Shown here piece by piece: positions 27,366 to 34,896 of a stretch of DNA of 53,902 nt. A program made the position numbers and the translations under genes. The DNA is taken from positions 1 through 53,902 of the forward strand of contig WQXY01000016.1 in assembly GCA_009781515.1 (NCBI GenBank), given 5' to 3'. The notes under the pieces were generated by a model that had not been told where the DNA came from, searched no databases, and saw only the letters and a program-made list of their open reading frames with translations. Source of the stretch: Oscillospiraceae bacterium. Lineage in GTDB: Bacteria; Bacillota; Clostridia; Oscillospirales; Oscillospiraceae. Position 1 is the first letter of the stretch, and every line of letters begins with the position of its first letter.

Positions 27366-27632
27366 TTAGTGTCTTGGGCCGTTCTTTACGATTATTGCGG
27401 CTTGACTCATAATCGTCATGTATTCAACCTTATATTGAGGGTCAAAATCATCAAGCTGTGCGTATAAGGCACCCTTGTCGGTAACGACGTACTTCGGCTT
27501 TAGGTTATTGAGCATTATTGCCTGTACGTCCATACGGCAAATATCACAATGACAGCAGTCGGCATCCTTAAACCACCTGTCAAGATACAGCTCCACAGCT
27601 TCCTCTGTGTAATTTCTAAGTTGCTTATCCAT
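27366..27632 (-). CDS. comFB: ComFB family protein
   Basis: 88 aa, close to the length of Bacillus ComFB. The pattern YTEEAVELYLDRWF, then CCHCDICRMDVQAIMLNNLK and PKYVVTDKGALYAQL, matches ComFB: a CxC-x2-C cysteine cluster followed by DV-x-A-x-x-LN-x-L-x-P-x-Y. The cysteines suggest metal binding. The name comes from the B. subtilis comF locus, but the protein is not essential for DNA uptake there. I recall a recent report of ComFB proteins as cyclic-dinucleotide receptors; that should be confirmed. AGGAGG precedes the ATG. It lies 12 bases after the corrinoid-protein gene, on the same transcript. Confidence 0.85.
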   Translation of the reverse strand: MDKQLRNYTEEAVELYLDRWFKDADCCHCDICRMDVQAIMLNNLKPKYVVTDKGALYAQLDDFDPQYKVEYMTIMSQAAIIVKNGPRH

Positions 27633-27644
27633 AGTAATATCCTC

Positions 27645-28280
27645 CTATGAAACTAGTTCTATAGCTTTTGTGGCGGCTGAGCCTGCATCGGGTGTGTAGG
27701 CATCAGCGCCTATTTCGTCTGCGTACTCTTGTGTCACAGGAGCACCGCCAATCATTACCTTAACCTTATCTTTATACCCTGCTGCATGTATTGCATCAAC
27801 AGTGTTTTTTAGCGAAACCATTGTTGTTGTCAGAAGCGAAGACGCTCCGACAAGCTTGCAATCGGGGTGCTCGCCGAGTGCTTCAACGAACTTCTCGGGC
27901 GGTACGTCAACACCAAGGTCAATGACCTCAAAGCCTGCGGACTCAATCATAAGGGCAACAAGATTTTTGCCGATATCGTGCAAATCCCCTGCAACGGTGC
28001 CGATAATGAACTTACCCATTTTGCCGAGGCTACCGCTTTTTAAGTTCGGACGCAATACTTCAACGCCTTTTTTCATGGTTTTTGCCGAAACGAGCATCTC
28101 GGGTACAAAGACTTCGTTGACTTGGAACTTCTCGCCGATAATTGCCATTGCGGCAATCATACCGTTTTCCAATATATCGTTAGGGTCAACTCCTTCGTCG
28201 AGAGCCTCCTGAACAAGTTCCTCAATGAGTTTTACCTTACCGTTTTCAACGGCTGCTGCAATTTCTCCAATTTTCGACAT
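27645..28280 (-). CDS. Methyltransferase corrinoid protein (MtxC/MtvC type)
   Basis: 211 aa from ATG 28280 (GGAGGG 8 bases upstream). The helical cap domain (about 5-85) has ENGMIAAMAIIGEKFQVNEV and FVPEMLVSA. The B12-binding Rossmann domain has the cobalt-ligand motif D-x-H-x-x-G as GDLHDIGKN (His about 105), then GASSLLTTTM and IGGAPVTQEYADEIGAD. Such proteins shuttle methyl groups on cobalamin between a substrate methyltransferase and a THF or CoM methyltransferase. No dedicated substrate methyltransferase adjoins it; UroD-family (45.2 kb) and methyl-THF (30.7 kb) methyltransferases are elsewhere in the window. It is preceded by a good promoter. Confidence 0.94.
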   Translation of the reverse strand: MSKIGEIAAAVENGKVKLIEELVQEALDEGVDPNDILENGMIAAMAIIGEKFQVNEVFVPEMLVSAKTMKKGVEVLRPNLKSGSLGKMGKFIIGTVAGDLHDIGKNLVALMIESAGFEVIDLGVDVPPEKFVEALGEHPDCKLVGASSLLTTTMVSLKNTVDAIHAAGYKDKVKVMIGGAPVTQEYADEIGADAYTPDAGSAATKAIELVS

Positions 28281-28311
28281 CAAGCTACCCTCCGTAAGTT
28301 ATTCTGATTTG

Positions 28312-28339
28312 ATTATATCATAAATATGTAAGAATGCAA
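28312..28339 (-). promoter_or_regulatory. Promoter of the corrinoid protein-comFB unit
   Basis: On the minus strand, TTGCAT (28339-28334), 16-base spacer, TATAAT (28317-28312). The leader to the ATG at 28280 is about 25 bases and holds the GGAGGG SD. No cobalamin riboswitch fits in that space. Confidence 0.7.
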
Positions 28340-28398
28340 CTGATAAACACGAGCCATTCTTCACAATTAAATTGCTGTTGCCTCGGATGCTGTGTTAA

Positions 28399-28425
28399 TA
28401 TAATTTATGTACTTTAAGGAGGTGT
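28399..28425 (+). promoter_or_regulatory. -10 box and SD of the MotA/FliG-like chimera gene
   Basis: TATAAT (28399-28404) with no good -35 (TTGCCT at 28378-28383 gives a spacer of only 15). Then TTTAAGGAGGTG, a strong SD, 6 bases before the ATG at 28429. Confidence 0.45.
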
Positions 28426-28428
28426 TAT

Positions 28429-29169
28429 ATGAGAGACTTGATTTTGTTGTTAAATGCGAAGTTTACAAAAGAAGATAAGGACAACTGTGTTCCAACCGTT
28501 CATAAAATCATTAATATGGCAAATATCGCCCGCACTCAGGGGCTCCTCGCCTTAGAGTTGGAATTGGAGCAAACGGAAAACGTATTTTTCAAAACAGCTC
28601 TTGAGCTGGTTATTGACGGCAATGCACTTGAAACTGTCGAGCAGATTTTATGCAATTTGATATTATCAGAAAATCACACAGGAGCTGAGCTCCTTAAAAG
28701 GCTGCTCTTTGCCGAGGGCATCTTGGCAATGCAAAGAGGCGAGAACCCTAATATTACTATGCTCAGATTGAGTGCATTATTAGGGGAGCAGTATATTTCA
28801 GACCTAAAAGATACCGTGTATGAAAATAAGATAATAAAATGCAATAGAATTCTCAGCAATCTAAACGACAAAAAAGCTTTCCCCGAAAGCTTAGAGTTTG
28901 AAAATACGCTGATGCGCTGCCATAATGCAACCTTACAGCGTATTATATTTTTTGTTAATTATCGGACAATGGTTCATGCACTCCACGGGTGCTCTGCCGA
29001 GCTTATACGCAAGATTGTGCTTGATAATGTTTCGCAAAACATGTGCGTCAGAATTTGTGAAGACTTGGAAAATTTGGAGCACCTGTCCAAAGATGACGTT
29101 ATATCGGCTCAAAAGGAAATCTTCGAAAAAATGGACGAACTCGTCGCACTGGGCGAGATTATTTATTAA
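28429..29169 (+). CDS. Soluble chimera of MotA cytoplasmic segments and FliG C-terminal domain
   Basis: 246 aa, no signal peptide or membrane helix. Residues 24-90 resemble the cytoplasmic loop of MotA between helices 2 and 3: ARTQGLLALELELEQ, then F-F-K and VIDGNALETVEQIL. Residues 92-120 resemble the MotA tail after helix 4: FAEGILAMQRGENPNI (pattern I-E-G-I-x-x-I-x-x-G-x-x-P-x-x-I). The two parts are joined directly, as if helices 3 and 4 were deleted. Residues 155-246 resemble FliG-C: FENTLMRCHNATLQRI, ALHGCSAELIRKIVLDNVSQ, then DVISAQKEIF and ALGEIIY. The FliG acidic pair of the torque helix aligns with Glu211-Asp212, while the adjacent conserved Arg aligns with Asn204. The domain calls are by eye. 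No flagellar gene is in the window. It has its own -10 and strong SD, and is divergent from the corrinoid-comFB pair. Confidence 0.72.
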   Translation: MRDLILLLNAKFTKEDKDNCVPTVHKIINMANIARTQGLLALELELEQTENVFFKTALELVIDGNALETVEQILCNLILSENHTGAELLKRLLFAEGILAMQRGENPNITMLRLSALLGEQYISDLKDTVYENKIIKCNRILSNLNDKKAFPESLEFENTLMRCHNATLQRIIFFVNYRTMVHALHGCSAELIRKIVLDNVSQNMCVRICEDLENLEHLSKDDVISAQKEIFEKMDELVALGEIIY

Positions 29170-29219
29170 GCGAGATTAACTCCTGACATAAATAATTTAA
29201 TATTGTTTTCGTGTCGGGC

Positions 29220-29264
29220 AAAATAAGTAAATGCATTTTTAGTAAATTTGTATTTACTTATTTT
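29220..29264. repeat. 13-bp AT-rich inverted repeat
   Basis: AAAATAAGTAAAT (29220-29232) and its exact inverse (29252-29264), with a 19-base loop, followed on the plus strand by TTGTTTTT. It may end transcription of the MotA/FliG-like gene. Its right arm also covers the -35 region of the ATPase promoter, so an operator role is possible. Confidence 0.65.
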
Positions 29265-29281
29265 TGTTTTTAGGATATAAT
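29253..29281 (+). promoter_or_regulatory. Promoter of the DUF234 ATPase gene
   Basis: TTTACT (29253-29258), 17-base spacer, TATAAT (29276-29281), about 31 bases before the ATG at 29313, with SD GAGGTGAG between. Confidence 0.65.
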
Positions 29282-29312
29282 ATACTCAAATCCGCAGTGA
29301 GGTGAGTATGAT

Positions 29313-30710
29313 ATGTTTATCGGACGGCAAAAAGAGCTTGAAACATTAGCGGGACAATATACGAAAAACGAGTTTTCCTTTATCCCCATTTATGGGCGTA
29401 GACGCGTAGGAAAAACACAGCTGATTGAGGAATTCATCCGCGATAAGTCTGCGATTTTCTTCACCGCTATCAATAAAGGAACATATAAACAAAACTTAGA
29501 ATTGTTAAGCAAAGCCATCTTCGGGGGTGACGAAAATTATGCGGTTTTCAACGACTTTTACGATGCTTTGGAGCATATTCATAACCGTGCACAAAAAGAA
29601 AAACTCATCTTTGTTATTGATGAGTTTCCCTATCTTGCAGACGCGGATAAAAGCGTACTATCACTTTTGCAACAATTCATTGACTTAAAATTCCTTAAAA
29701 CGAACATAATGCTTATACTTTCGGGTTCGTCATTATCGTTTATGGAAAATCAGGTGCTGGGTTACCAAAGCCCGCTGTATGGCAGACGGACAGGGCAAAT
29801 CAAACTGCTCCCGCTCGATTTTCAAACCGCACGGCAGTTCGCACCATCCCTTAACAAGGTTGATCAAGCCGTAATGTACGGCGTGACGGGTGCAATTCCA
29901 AAATACTTGTCCTTGTTCAGTGACACTCTGACTCTTGACGAAAACATAAAAGAGCAATACTTCGATCGCAATGCATATTTATTCGAGGAAACCGACAACC
30001 TCTTAAAGCAGGAGTTTAACGAGCCGTCGCTTTACAAATCTATTATCACGGCTATCGCCACCGGCGGCTCACAAATGAAAGACCTTGTGGGCAAGACCGG
30101 CGAGGAAAGCAGCACGGTCGCAACCTATATGAAATCCCTGCTTGACACCGGTATCGTCAAAAAAGAAGTGCCTGCTATGGATAAGCCCGGTAGCCGAAAA
30201 ACGCTTTATCGCCTCGAAGACGGAATGTTCCGCTTTTGGTATCGGTTTGTCTACCCCAATGTTTCTCTCGTCTCACTGGATAAGGGCAATATGGTGTATG
30301 AGCGTATCAAACCGCAAATTCCGGGCTTCATGGGAGAGGTGTTTGAAAAGCTCTGCATCGAGTATATGTGGAGCATCTACGATCAACTCCCCTTTGCGTT
30401 TCAAAATATTGCCCGTTGGTGGGGTAACAACCCTAACCAGAAATCGCAGTCGGAAATTGACTTTATTGCTTATATCGACAACGAAAATGAGCAGAAAGCC
30501 ATCTTAGGCGAGTGTAAATGGCATAAGGATGCCCTCGAGTTTAACGAGGCGAACTTCTTCCTTGAAAAATGCGATATGTTCCGACAATTCAAGCAAAAAT
30601 ATTTCTATCTCTTCTCGAAAAGTGGTTTTACTGACAGTGTGAAAGAGCTTGCCGCCCGGAGGGACGATATCAATCTGATTGATTTCGCGGATATGTTTGA
30701 GCAAATGTAA
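29313..30710 (+). CDS. ATPase_2/DUF234 family ATPase with nuclease-like C-terminus
   Basis: 465 aa. The N-terminal STAND/AAA-like ATPase_2 domain (about 1-215) starts MFIGRQKELETL. Walker A is GRRRVGKTQL and Walker B is LIFVIDEFPYL; a sensor-like LILSGSS follows. A winged-helix region (about 245-290, TGEESSTVATYMKSLLDTGI) links to a C-terminal DUF234 region. The latter contains SEIDFIA with ILGECKW 15 residues on, a D...E-x-K arrangement like PD-(D/E)XK nucleases. The family is widespread in archaea and anaerobes, often near mobile elements, and its function is unknown. It stands alone with its own promoter between minus-strand genes, 8 bases from the convergent neighbour, so it may be an acquired cassette. 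Confidence 0.88.
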   Translation: MFIGRQKELETLAGQYTKNEFSFIPIYGRRRVGKTQLIEEFIRDKSAIFFTAINKGTYKQNLELLSKAIFGGDENYAVFNDFYDALEHIHNRAQKEKLIFVIDEFPYLADADKSVLSLLQQFIDLKFLKTNIMLILSGSSLSFMENQVLGYQSPLYGRRTGQIKLLPLDFQTARQFAPSLNKVDQAVMYGVTGAIPKYLSLFSDTLTLDENIKEQYFDRNAYLFEETDNLLKQEFNEPSLYKSIITAIATGGSQMKDLVGKTGEESSTVATYMKSLLDTGIVKKEVPAMDKPGSRKTLYRLEDGMFRFWYRFVYPNVSLVSLDKGNMVYERIKPQIPGFMGEVFEKLCIEYMWSIYDQLPFAFQNIARWWGNNPNQKSQSEIDFIAYIDNENEQKAILGECKWHKDALEFNEANFFLEKCDMFRQFKQKYFYLFSKSGFTDSVKELAARRDDINLIDFADMFEQM

Positions 30711-30718
30711 GCAACCCC

Positions 30719-31525
30719 TCACCCGAATACGCCTTCGCGGTAGGCTGAGACATACTCGGCGCAAAAGTCGTCTTTGCCGAGCATGGCTTCCGCCGCGAGT
30801 ATCACGCCCCGCAGGTCGCCGTTTAACGGGTCGAGCACGGCACTGTCCATTCCCGCATTTATCGCAAGCACAACAAAGGCTTGATTTACAAGGCGGCGAA
30901 TTGGCAGATTATATGATATGTTTGACACACCACCCGATATATGAACCTTGGGGTATGTTTTTCTTATATGCTTTATAAGGTCAAGCATCATATGAATACC
31001 CTCCTCGTCGTCTGTTGTGCAGAGCATTTCAACGAGCGGGTCAATATGAATACGCTTTTCATTTATGCCAAACTCGGCGGCGCTTTTCATTATACGCTCG
31101 AGTACTTCAATGCGCTTTTCGGCTGTTTTGGGAATACCTGTATCGTCGCATAAAAGTGCCATGATCTGCCACTTTTCATTTTCGGGCTTTGCCAGTACAG
31201 GAAAGGCTTTTTCTATCTTGTCACCCTCGCACGATACCGAGTTAAACAGCCCCGGTTTGTTGCAATAAGCCATTGCTTCGATAATCACATCAACATCGGG
31301 CGAGTCTACCGATATCGGACAGTCGCTTACGCTTTGGATTAAATCAATCATCCACTTGACTGTTTCAAGCTCGTTTTCTTTGACTGATGCACAGCAGTCG
31401 ATAAAATCAGCTCCACTGTCCGCCTGACGTTTTGCCAAGTCCTTAATATATGCCTCGTCACGTGCGGCGATTGCTTTGCCGCATGACGGTATTGAGCCGT
31501 TTAATTTTTCCGCAATTATTATCAC
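30719..31525 (-). CDS. acsE: Methyltetrahydrofolate:corrinoid methyltransferase (pterin-binding)
   Basis: 268 aa, a TIM-barrel pterin-binding protein of the AcsE/MeTr type (about 260 aa). It begins IIIAEKLNGSIPS (E-x-[IL]-N-G/T pattern). It has AKRQADSGADFIDCCASVKE for the pterin site, CPISVDSP, KPGLFNSVSCEG, and HISGGVSNISYNLPIRR (G-x-S-N-x-S-[YF]-x-x-P). It moves the N5-methyl of methyl-THF to or from a corrinoid protein. The start is GTG one base after the folD stop, tightly coupled. It closes the fhs-fchA-folD unit. The corrinoid partner may be the protein at 27645-28280. MtvA-type demethylase components are also in this family. Confidence 0.88.
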   Translation of the reverse strand: MIIIAEKLNGSIPSCGKAIAARDEAYIKDLAKRQADSGADFIDCCASVKENELETVKWMIDLIQSVSDCPISVDSPDVDVIIEAMAYCNKPGLFNSVSCEGDKIEKAFPVLAKPENEKWQIMALLCDDTGIPKTAEKRIEVLERIMKSAAEFGINEKRIHIDPLVEMLCTTDDEEGIHMMLDLIKHIRKTYPKVHISGGVSNISYNLPIRRLVNQAFVVLAINAGMDSAVLDPLNGDLRGVILAAEAMLGKDDFCAEYVSAYREGVFG

Positions 31526-31526
31526 T

Positions 31527-32384
31527 TTAATGACCTATCCTTTCGATGGCTTTAATTACATTTGAAAAAAGAACCGAAGTTGTCACCGCACCGACACCAC
31601 CGGGCACGGGCGTAATGGCGGCTACAATCGGTTCGACTTCATCAAACTTAACATCGCCGCAGAGCTTTCCTTTTTCTTCGCTCCAGTTAATGCCGACATC
31701 AATAACAACCTGCCCGGGACTAACATAGTCTTTTGTAATGCTCTCCATTTGCCCTGCGGCGACTATTAGTATATCCGCTTCACGTGTGATTTTGGGAATA
31801 TCAACCGTTTTTGTGTGGCACACCGTAACTGTTGCGTTTTTACCCATGAGCATGACAGCGACGGGCTTTCCGACAACAAGGCTTCGTCCTATAACAACCG
31901 CACGTTTTCCCGTGCAGTCGATTTTGTAATAATCGAGTATGTCGATACATGCCTGCGCGGTGCATGGTGCATATCCTGTGCCTGCTCCCGAAAATACTCC
32001 GCTCAGCGAGCCGTCGGTTATTCCGTCAACATCTTTATTCGTGCACAAGGCTGTGCGTACTGCATCGTCGCTTATATGCTTCGGCAGCGGACGAAGTATG
32101 AGCACACCATGAACCTTATCATCTTCATTTAAGCTTCTGATATTTTTTATGACATCAGCTTGTGTTGTTTCTTCGGGGAGCACTATACTTTTTGTAGTTA
32201 TTCCGACAATGTCCGAGCGTTTGATAGCAGCTTTTTCATAGGAAATCTGGTCGGTTTTGTCACCGATACGCACAATAGCAAGTGTCGGGACAATCCCTTT
32301 GCTTTTTAGCTCTGCCACCTTCTCTGCTACATCCGAATTTATCGCCTGTGCAACATCCGTTCCTTTTAATATTTCAGCCATCAT
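31527..32384 (-). CDS. folD: Methylene-THF dehydrogenase/methenyl-THF cyclohydrolase
   Basis: 285 aa, the usual FolD length. The catalytic Tyr-Lys region is ISYEKAAIKRSDIVGI (Lys in Y-x-x-x-K), with ILRPLPKHI as the FolD L-P-L-P-x-H variant. The NAD(P) region is GKRAVVIGRSLVVGKPVAVML, shown here only in part (VVIGRSLVVGKP). The C-terminus has TPVPGGVGAVTTSVLF. It interconverts methylene- and formyl-THF. A separate cyclodeaminase upstream partly duplicates its cyclohydrolase step. A repeat element lies between the two genes. Two adjacent ATGs (32384, 32381) are possible starts; AAGGA favours the first. Confidence 0.96.
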   Translation of the reverse strand: MMAEILKGTDVAQAINSDVAEKVAELKSKGIVPTLAIVRIGDKTDQISYEKAAIKRSDIVGITTKSIVLPEETTQADVIKNIRSLNEDDKVHGVLILRPLPKHISDDAVRTALCTNKDVDGITDGSLSGVFSGAGTGYAPCTAQACIDILDYYKIDCTGKRAVVIGRSLVVGKPVAVMLMGKNATVTVCHTKTVDIPKITREADILIVAAGQMESITKDYVSPGQVVIDVGINWSEEKGKLCGDVKFDEVEPIVAAITPVPGGVGAVTTSVLFSNVIKAIERIGH

Positions 32385-32416
32385 GACAAGATATCCTTTC
32401 TATGTAAGTTTGCTGC

Positions 32417-32454
32417 CTGGATTGCCACGCCCCCTACGGTGGCTCGCAATGACG
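32417..32454. repeat. Dispersed palindromic repeat, single copy
   Basis: Begins CTGGATTGCCACG and ends CTCGCAATGACG, so it has the same termini as the elements at 7283-7397 and 37497-37568. It contains an internal hairpin CCAC...GTGG. It lies between fchA (the stop is 2 bases away) and folD inside one operon, so it may be an RNA processing or stability site rather than a terminator. Confidence 0.75.
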
Positions 32455-32455
32455 A

Positions 32456-33073
32456 TCAAGAATAACGAGCCTTTACCGAAGCGAACACTTCATCCGCTAT
32501 CCGACAGTATTCCTCAAGCAGTTTGTTTGCCTCATCGGTAACAGCGGCGGCAACTTTCCTGTTTTTCATTGACTTGGCATTTATGTACACATTCATGCTT
32601 GCCCCTTGCATTGCCGCCTTGCAAAGCACAACACCTGCACCGACATCACTCATTGCCATAACACTGCCTTTTTCAGACAGCTCTTTATGTATTTTTATTG
32701 CATCGGCACATGCCCGCATGATTTCAAGCGGAACCTCAGATGCACCTACTAACGCCTTTTCCATTATTTCATCTCTTGTCGGGTCGTCTTTTGGAATACC
32801 GTATGCTTTTGAGAGCGGTAAAAATACTTCGGCATCCTCGTCAATGAGCCGCATGAGTTTTTCTTGAAGCTCTTTTGTTTCTTTCAGTATTTTTTGTATA
32901 TCATCTTCAAAGACGGCATATTTTTCTTTGCCTGTTGTGAGGTTTGCCACCATAGAGCCGAGTGCCGTACCGACAGCTCCTGCAAGCGCAGACGCTCCGC
33001 CGCCGCCCGGCACTGCCGCTTTGGACGAGAGTTCTTCGATGAAATCGTTACAAGATTTTTTAGTATATGACAT
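32456..33073 (-). CDS. fchA: Cyclodeaminase/methenyl-THF cyclohydrolase
   Basis: 205 aa from ATG 33073 (AGGAGG 9 bases upstream; the longer frame runs into an intergenic hairpin). It is an FTCD_C-family helical protein: FIEELSSKAAVPGGGGASAL with the A-x-P-x-P-G-G-G-S/G motif, then GALGSMVANLT-like ALGSMVANLT, and DEDAEVF with the conserved Asp. Stand-alone members in Clostridia act on 5,10-methenyl-THF (FchA) or formimino-THF. Placement between fhs and folD favours the methenyl-THF role. Confidence 0.9.
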   Translation of the reverse strand: MSYTKKSCNDFIEELSSKAAVPGGGGASALAGAVGTALGSMVANLTTGKEKYAVFEDDIQKILKETKELQEKLMRLIDEDAEVFLPLSKAYGIPKDDPTRDEIMEKALVGASEVPLEIMRACADAIKIHKELSEKGSVMAMSDVGAGVVLCKAAMQGASMNVYINAKSMKNRKVAAAVTDEANKLLEEYCRIADEVFASVKARYS

Positions 33074-33106
33074 ATATGTGATCCTCCTGATACTGTGCTC
33101 ACTCTC

Positions 33107-33125
33107 GGACGAACGCAGTTCGTCC
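33107..33125. repeat. Intergenic hairpin (8-bp stem)
   Basis: GGACGAAC, loop GCA, GTTCGTCC, between fhs and fchA. The flanks (CTCTC in front, CTACAG behind) resemble another dispersed palindrome type. There is no T tract, so probably not a terminator. Confidence 0.6.
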
Positions 33126-33131
33126 CTACAG

Positions 33132-34892
33132 TTAAAACAGCCCTGATACTGCTCCTGTTTCCGTGTCGATGTCAACACGGCGGTATGCGGGGTTTGAGCC
33201 TGTGCCCGGCATCATGCTGATTGCTCCTGCCATCGGGCATAAGAACTTTGCACCGCCGTAAACCAATATATCACGGATTGGCAGACGCCACCCTTTCGGC
33301 ACTCCTTTGAGTGTTGGTTCGTGCGAGAGCGACAGATGTGTTTTGACCATCATCGTACAAAAATCGGCATATTTCGGGTCGCTTTCAAAACGCTCCGCTT
33401 TTTGGGTAGCAAGCGGCTCCCAGTCCACACCGTCAGCTCCGTAAACTTCGGTTGCGATTTTTTCAACACGCTGACGAAGCGGCATTGATAAATCATATAA
33501 ATACTTAATTTCGGCAGGCTCGTTACATGCTTCAACAACAAGCTCGGCGAGCTCGACTGCTCCCTCACCGCCGTACTGCCAGTGCTCACTGAGTGCGCAA
33601 CGGACACCACGCTCGGCACACAGTTTTCTGATAAGAGCAACTTCGTCATCGGTGTCGGTATGGAATTTGTTTATGCACACAACAGGGTTAATACCCGATT
33701 TTTTCACATTATCAACATGGTGGAATAAGTTGCAAACGCCTTTTTCAAGCAGCTCCAAGTTTTGCTCTGTATATTCAGGCGGAAGCGGACGTCCCGGTGA
33801 CACGGCGGGTCCGCCACCGTGCATTTTCAGCGCACGAATTGTCGCTACAACCACCGACACATGCGGCTTTAATCCCGACAGGCGGCTTTTGACATTCCAG
33901 AATTTTTCAAACCCTATATCTGCGGCAAAGCCCGACTCCGTCACATGGTAGTCAAAGAGTTTAAGTGCAAGCCTGTCACCTATTATAGACGACTGACCGA
34001 TTGCAATATTTGCAAAGGGTCCCGCATGTATCAGGCAGGGCTGATGCTCTACCGTGTAGCACAGTGTGGGGTTTATCGTGTTTCGCATCCACGCTGCCAT
34101 TGCTCCGTCAACTTCGAGGTCGGCTGTTGTCACAGGCTCGCCTTTTTTGTTGTATGCGACTATTATTTTTCCGATACGCTCGCGCAAATCTTTTAGGTCA
34201 GTTGCAATAGACAGTATCGCCATAAGCTCGCTGCCGACTGCAATACCAAACTTCGAGTTCATTTCAAATCCGTTAGCGGTGCCGTCGCCCAAACCGATAC
34301 GGATATTACGCAGACCCTGCGCACAAAAATCAATAACCCAACCAAGCTCAATCCGCTCCGGGTCAATATCAAGACGTTTTAGTCCGATTTCAGCGAGCTT
34401 GGCATCGTCATAATTTCTCTCATGCTGCATACGGGCATTAAGTGCAACCATTGCAAGGTTGTGCGCGTTCATTATATCGTTGATATCGCCTGTCAGTCCG
34501 AGCGAAAACTCAGTCATCGGAATGAGCAGAGCGTTGCCGCCGCCTGCTGCAGTTCCTTTAACATTCATTGTCGGACCACCCGAGGGCTGCCTCAAACAAC
34601 CGCCGACGTTTTTCCCGATTTTGCCGAGCCCTTGTATAAGCCCAAGCGAGGTTGTGGACTTGCCCTCACCAAGAGGTGTCGGCGTAATGGCTGTAACCTC
34701 AATGAACTTGCCGTCAGGCTTATCTTTAAGTCGGTTCATTATCTTAATAAAATCAAGCTTCGGAGTTTTTCCGTACGGAATAATTTCTTCGGGCAAAAGC
34801 CCCAAGAGTTCTCTGAAATGCTCCACAGGCGGCAATGTTTCTTCTGCCTGTTGCGCAATTTGCCAGTCTTTGTATTTTGTCGGGTCAAGCAT
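33132..34892 (-). CDS. fhs: Formate--tetrahydrofolate ligase
   Basis: 586 aa. It activates formate to 10-formyl-THF with ATP, the entry step of the methyl branch of the Wood-Ljungdahl pathway and of formate-dependent C1 supply. The ATP site is [20 protein letters not shown] and the folate site includes [20 protein letters not shown] (each 20 residues). Other family stretches are [20 protein letters not shown] and [13 protein letters not shown]. Its SD GGAGG is formed by the last two Gly codons of the upstream aminotransferase gene, whose stop is 4 bases before this start, so the two are coupled. It begins the fhs-fchA-folD-acsE run. Confidence 0.97.
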   Translation of the reverse strand: MLDPTKYKDWQIAQQAEETLPPVEHFRELLGLLPEEIIPYGKTPKLDFIKIMNRLKDKPDGKFIEVTAITPTPLGEGKSTTSLGLIQGLGKIGKNVGGCLRQPSGGPTMNVKGTAAGGGNALLIPMTEFSLGLTGDINDIMNAHNLAMVALNARMQHERNYDDAKLAEIGLKRLDIDPERIELGWVIDFCAQGLRNIRIGLGDGTANGFEMNSKFGIAVGSELMAILSIATDLKDLRERIGKIIVAYNKKGEPVTTADLEVDGAMAAWMRNTINPTLCYTVEHQPCLIHAGPFANIAIGQSSIIGDRLALKLFDYHVTESGFAADIGFEKFWNVKSRLSGLKPHVSVVVATIRALKMHGGGPAVSPGRPLPPEYTEQNLELLEKGVCNLFHHVDNVKKSGINPVVCINKFHTDTDDEVALIRKLCAERGVRCALSEHWQYGGEGAVELAELVVEACNEPAEIKYLYDLSMPLRQRVEKIATEVYGADGVDWEPLATQKAERFESDPKYADFCTMMVKTHLSLSHEPTLKGVPKGWRLPIRDILVYGGAKFLCPMAGAISMMPGTGSNPAYRRVDIDTETGAVSGLF

Positions 34893-34896
34893 TATT

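Noticed and set aside
28281..28428. Possible cobalamin riboswitch upstream of the corrinoid protein
   Set aside because: The promoter leaves a leader of about 25 bases, far shorter than any B12 aptamer.
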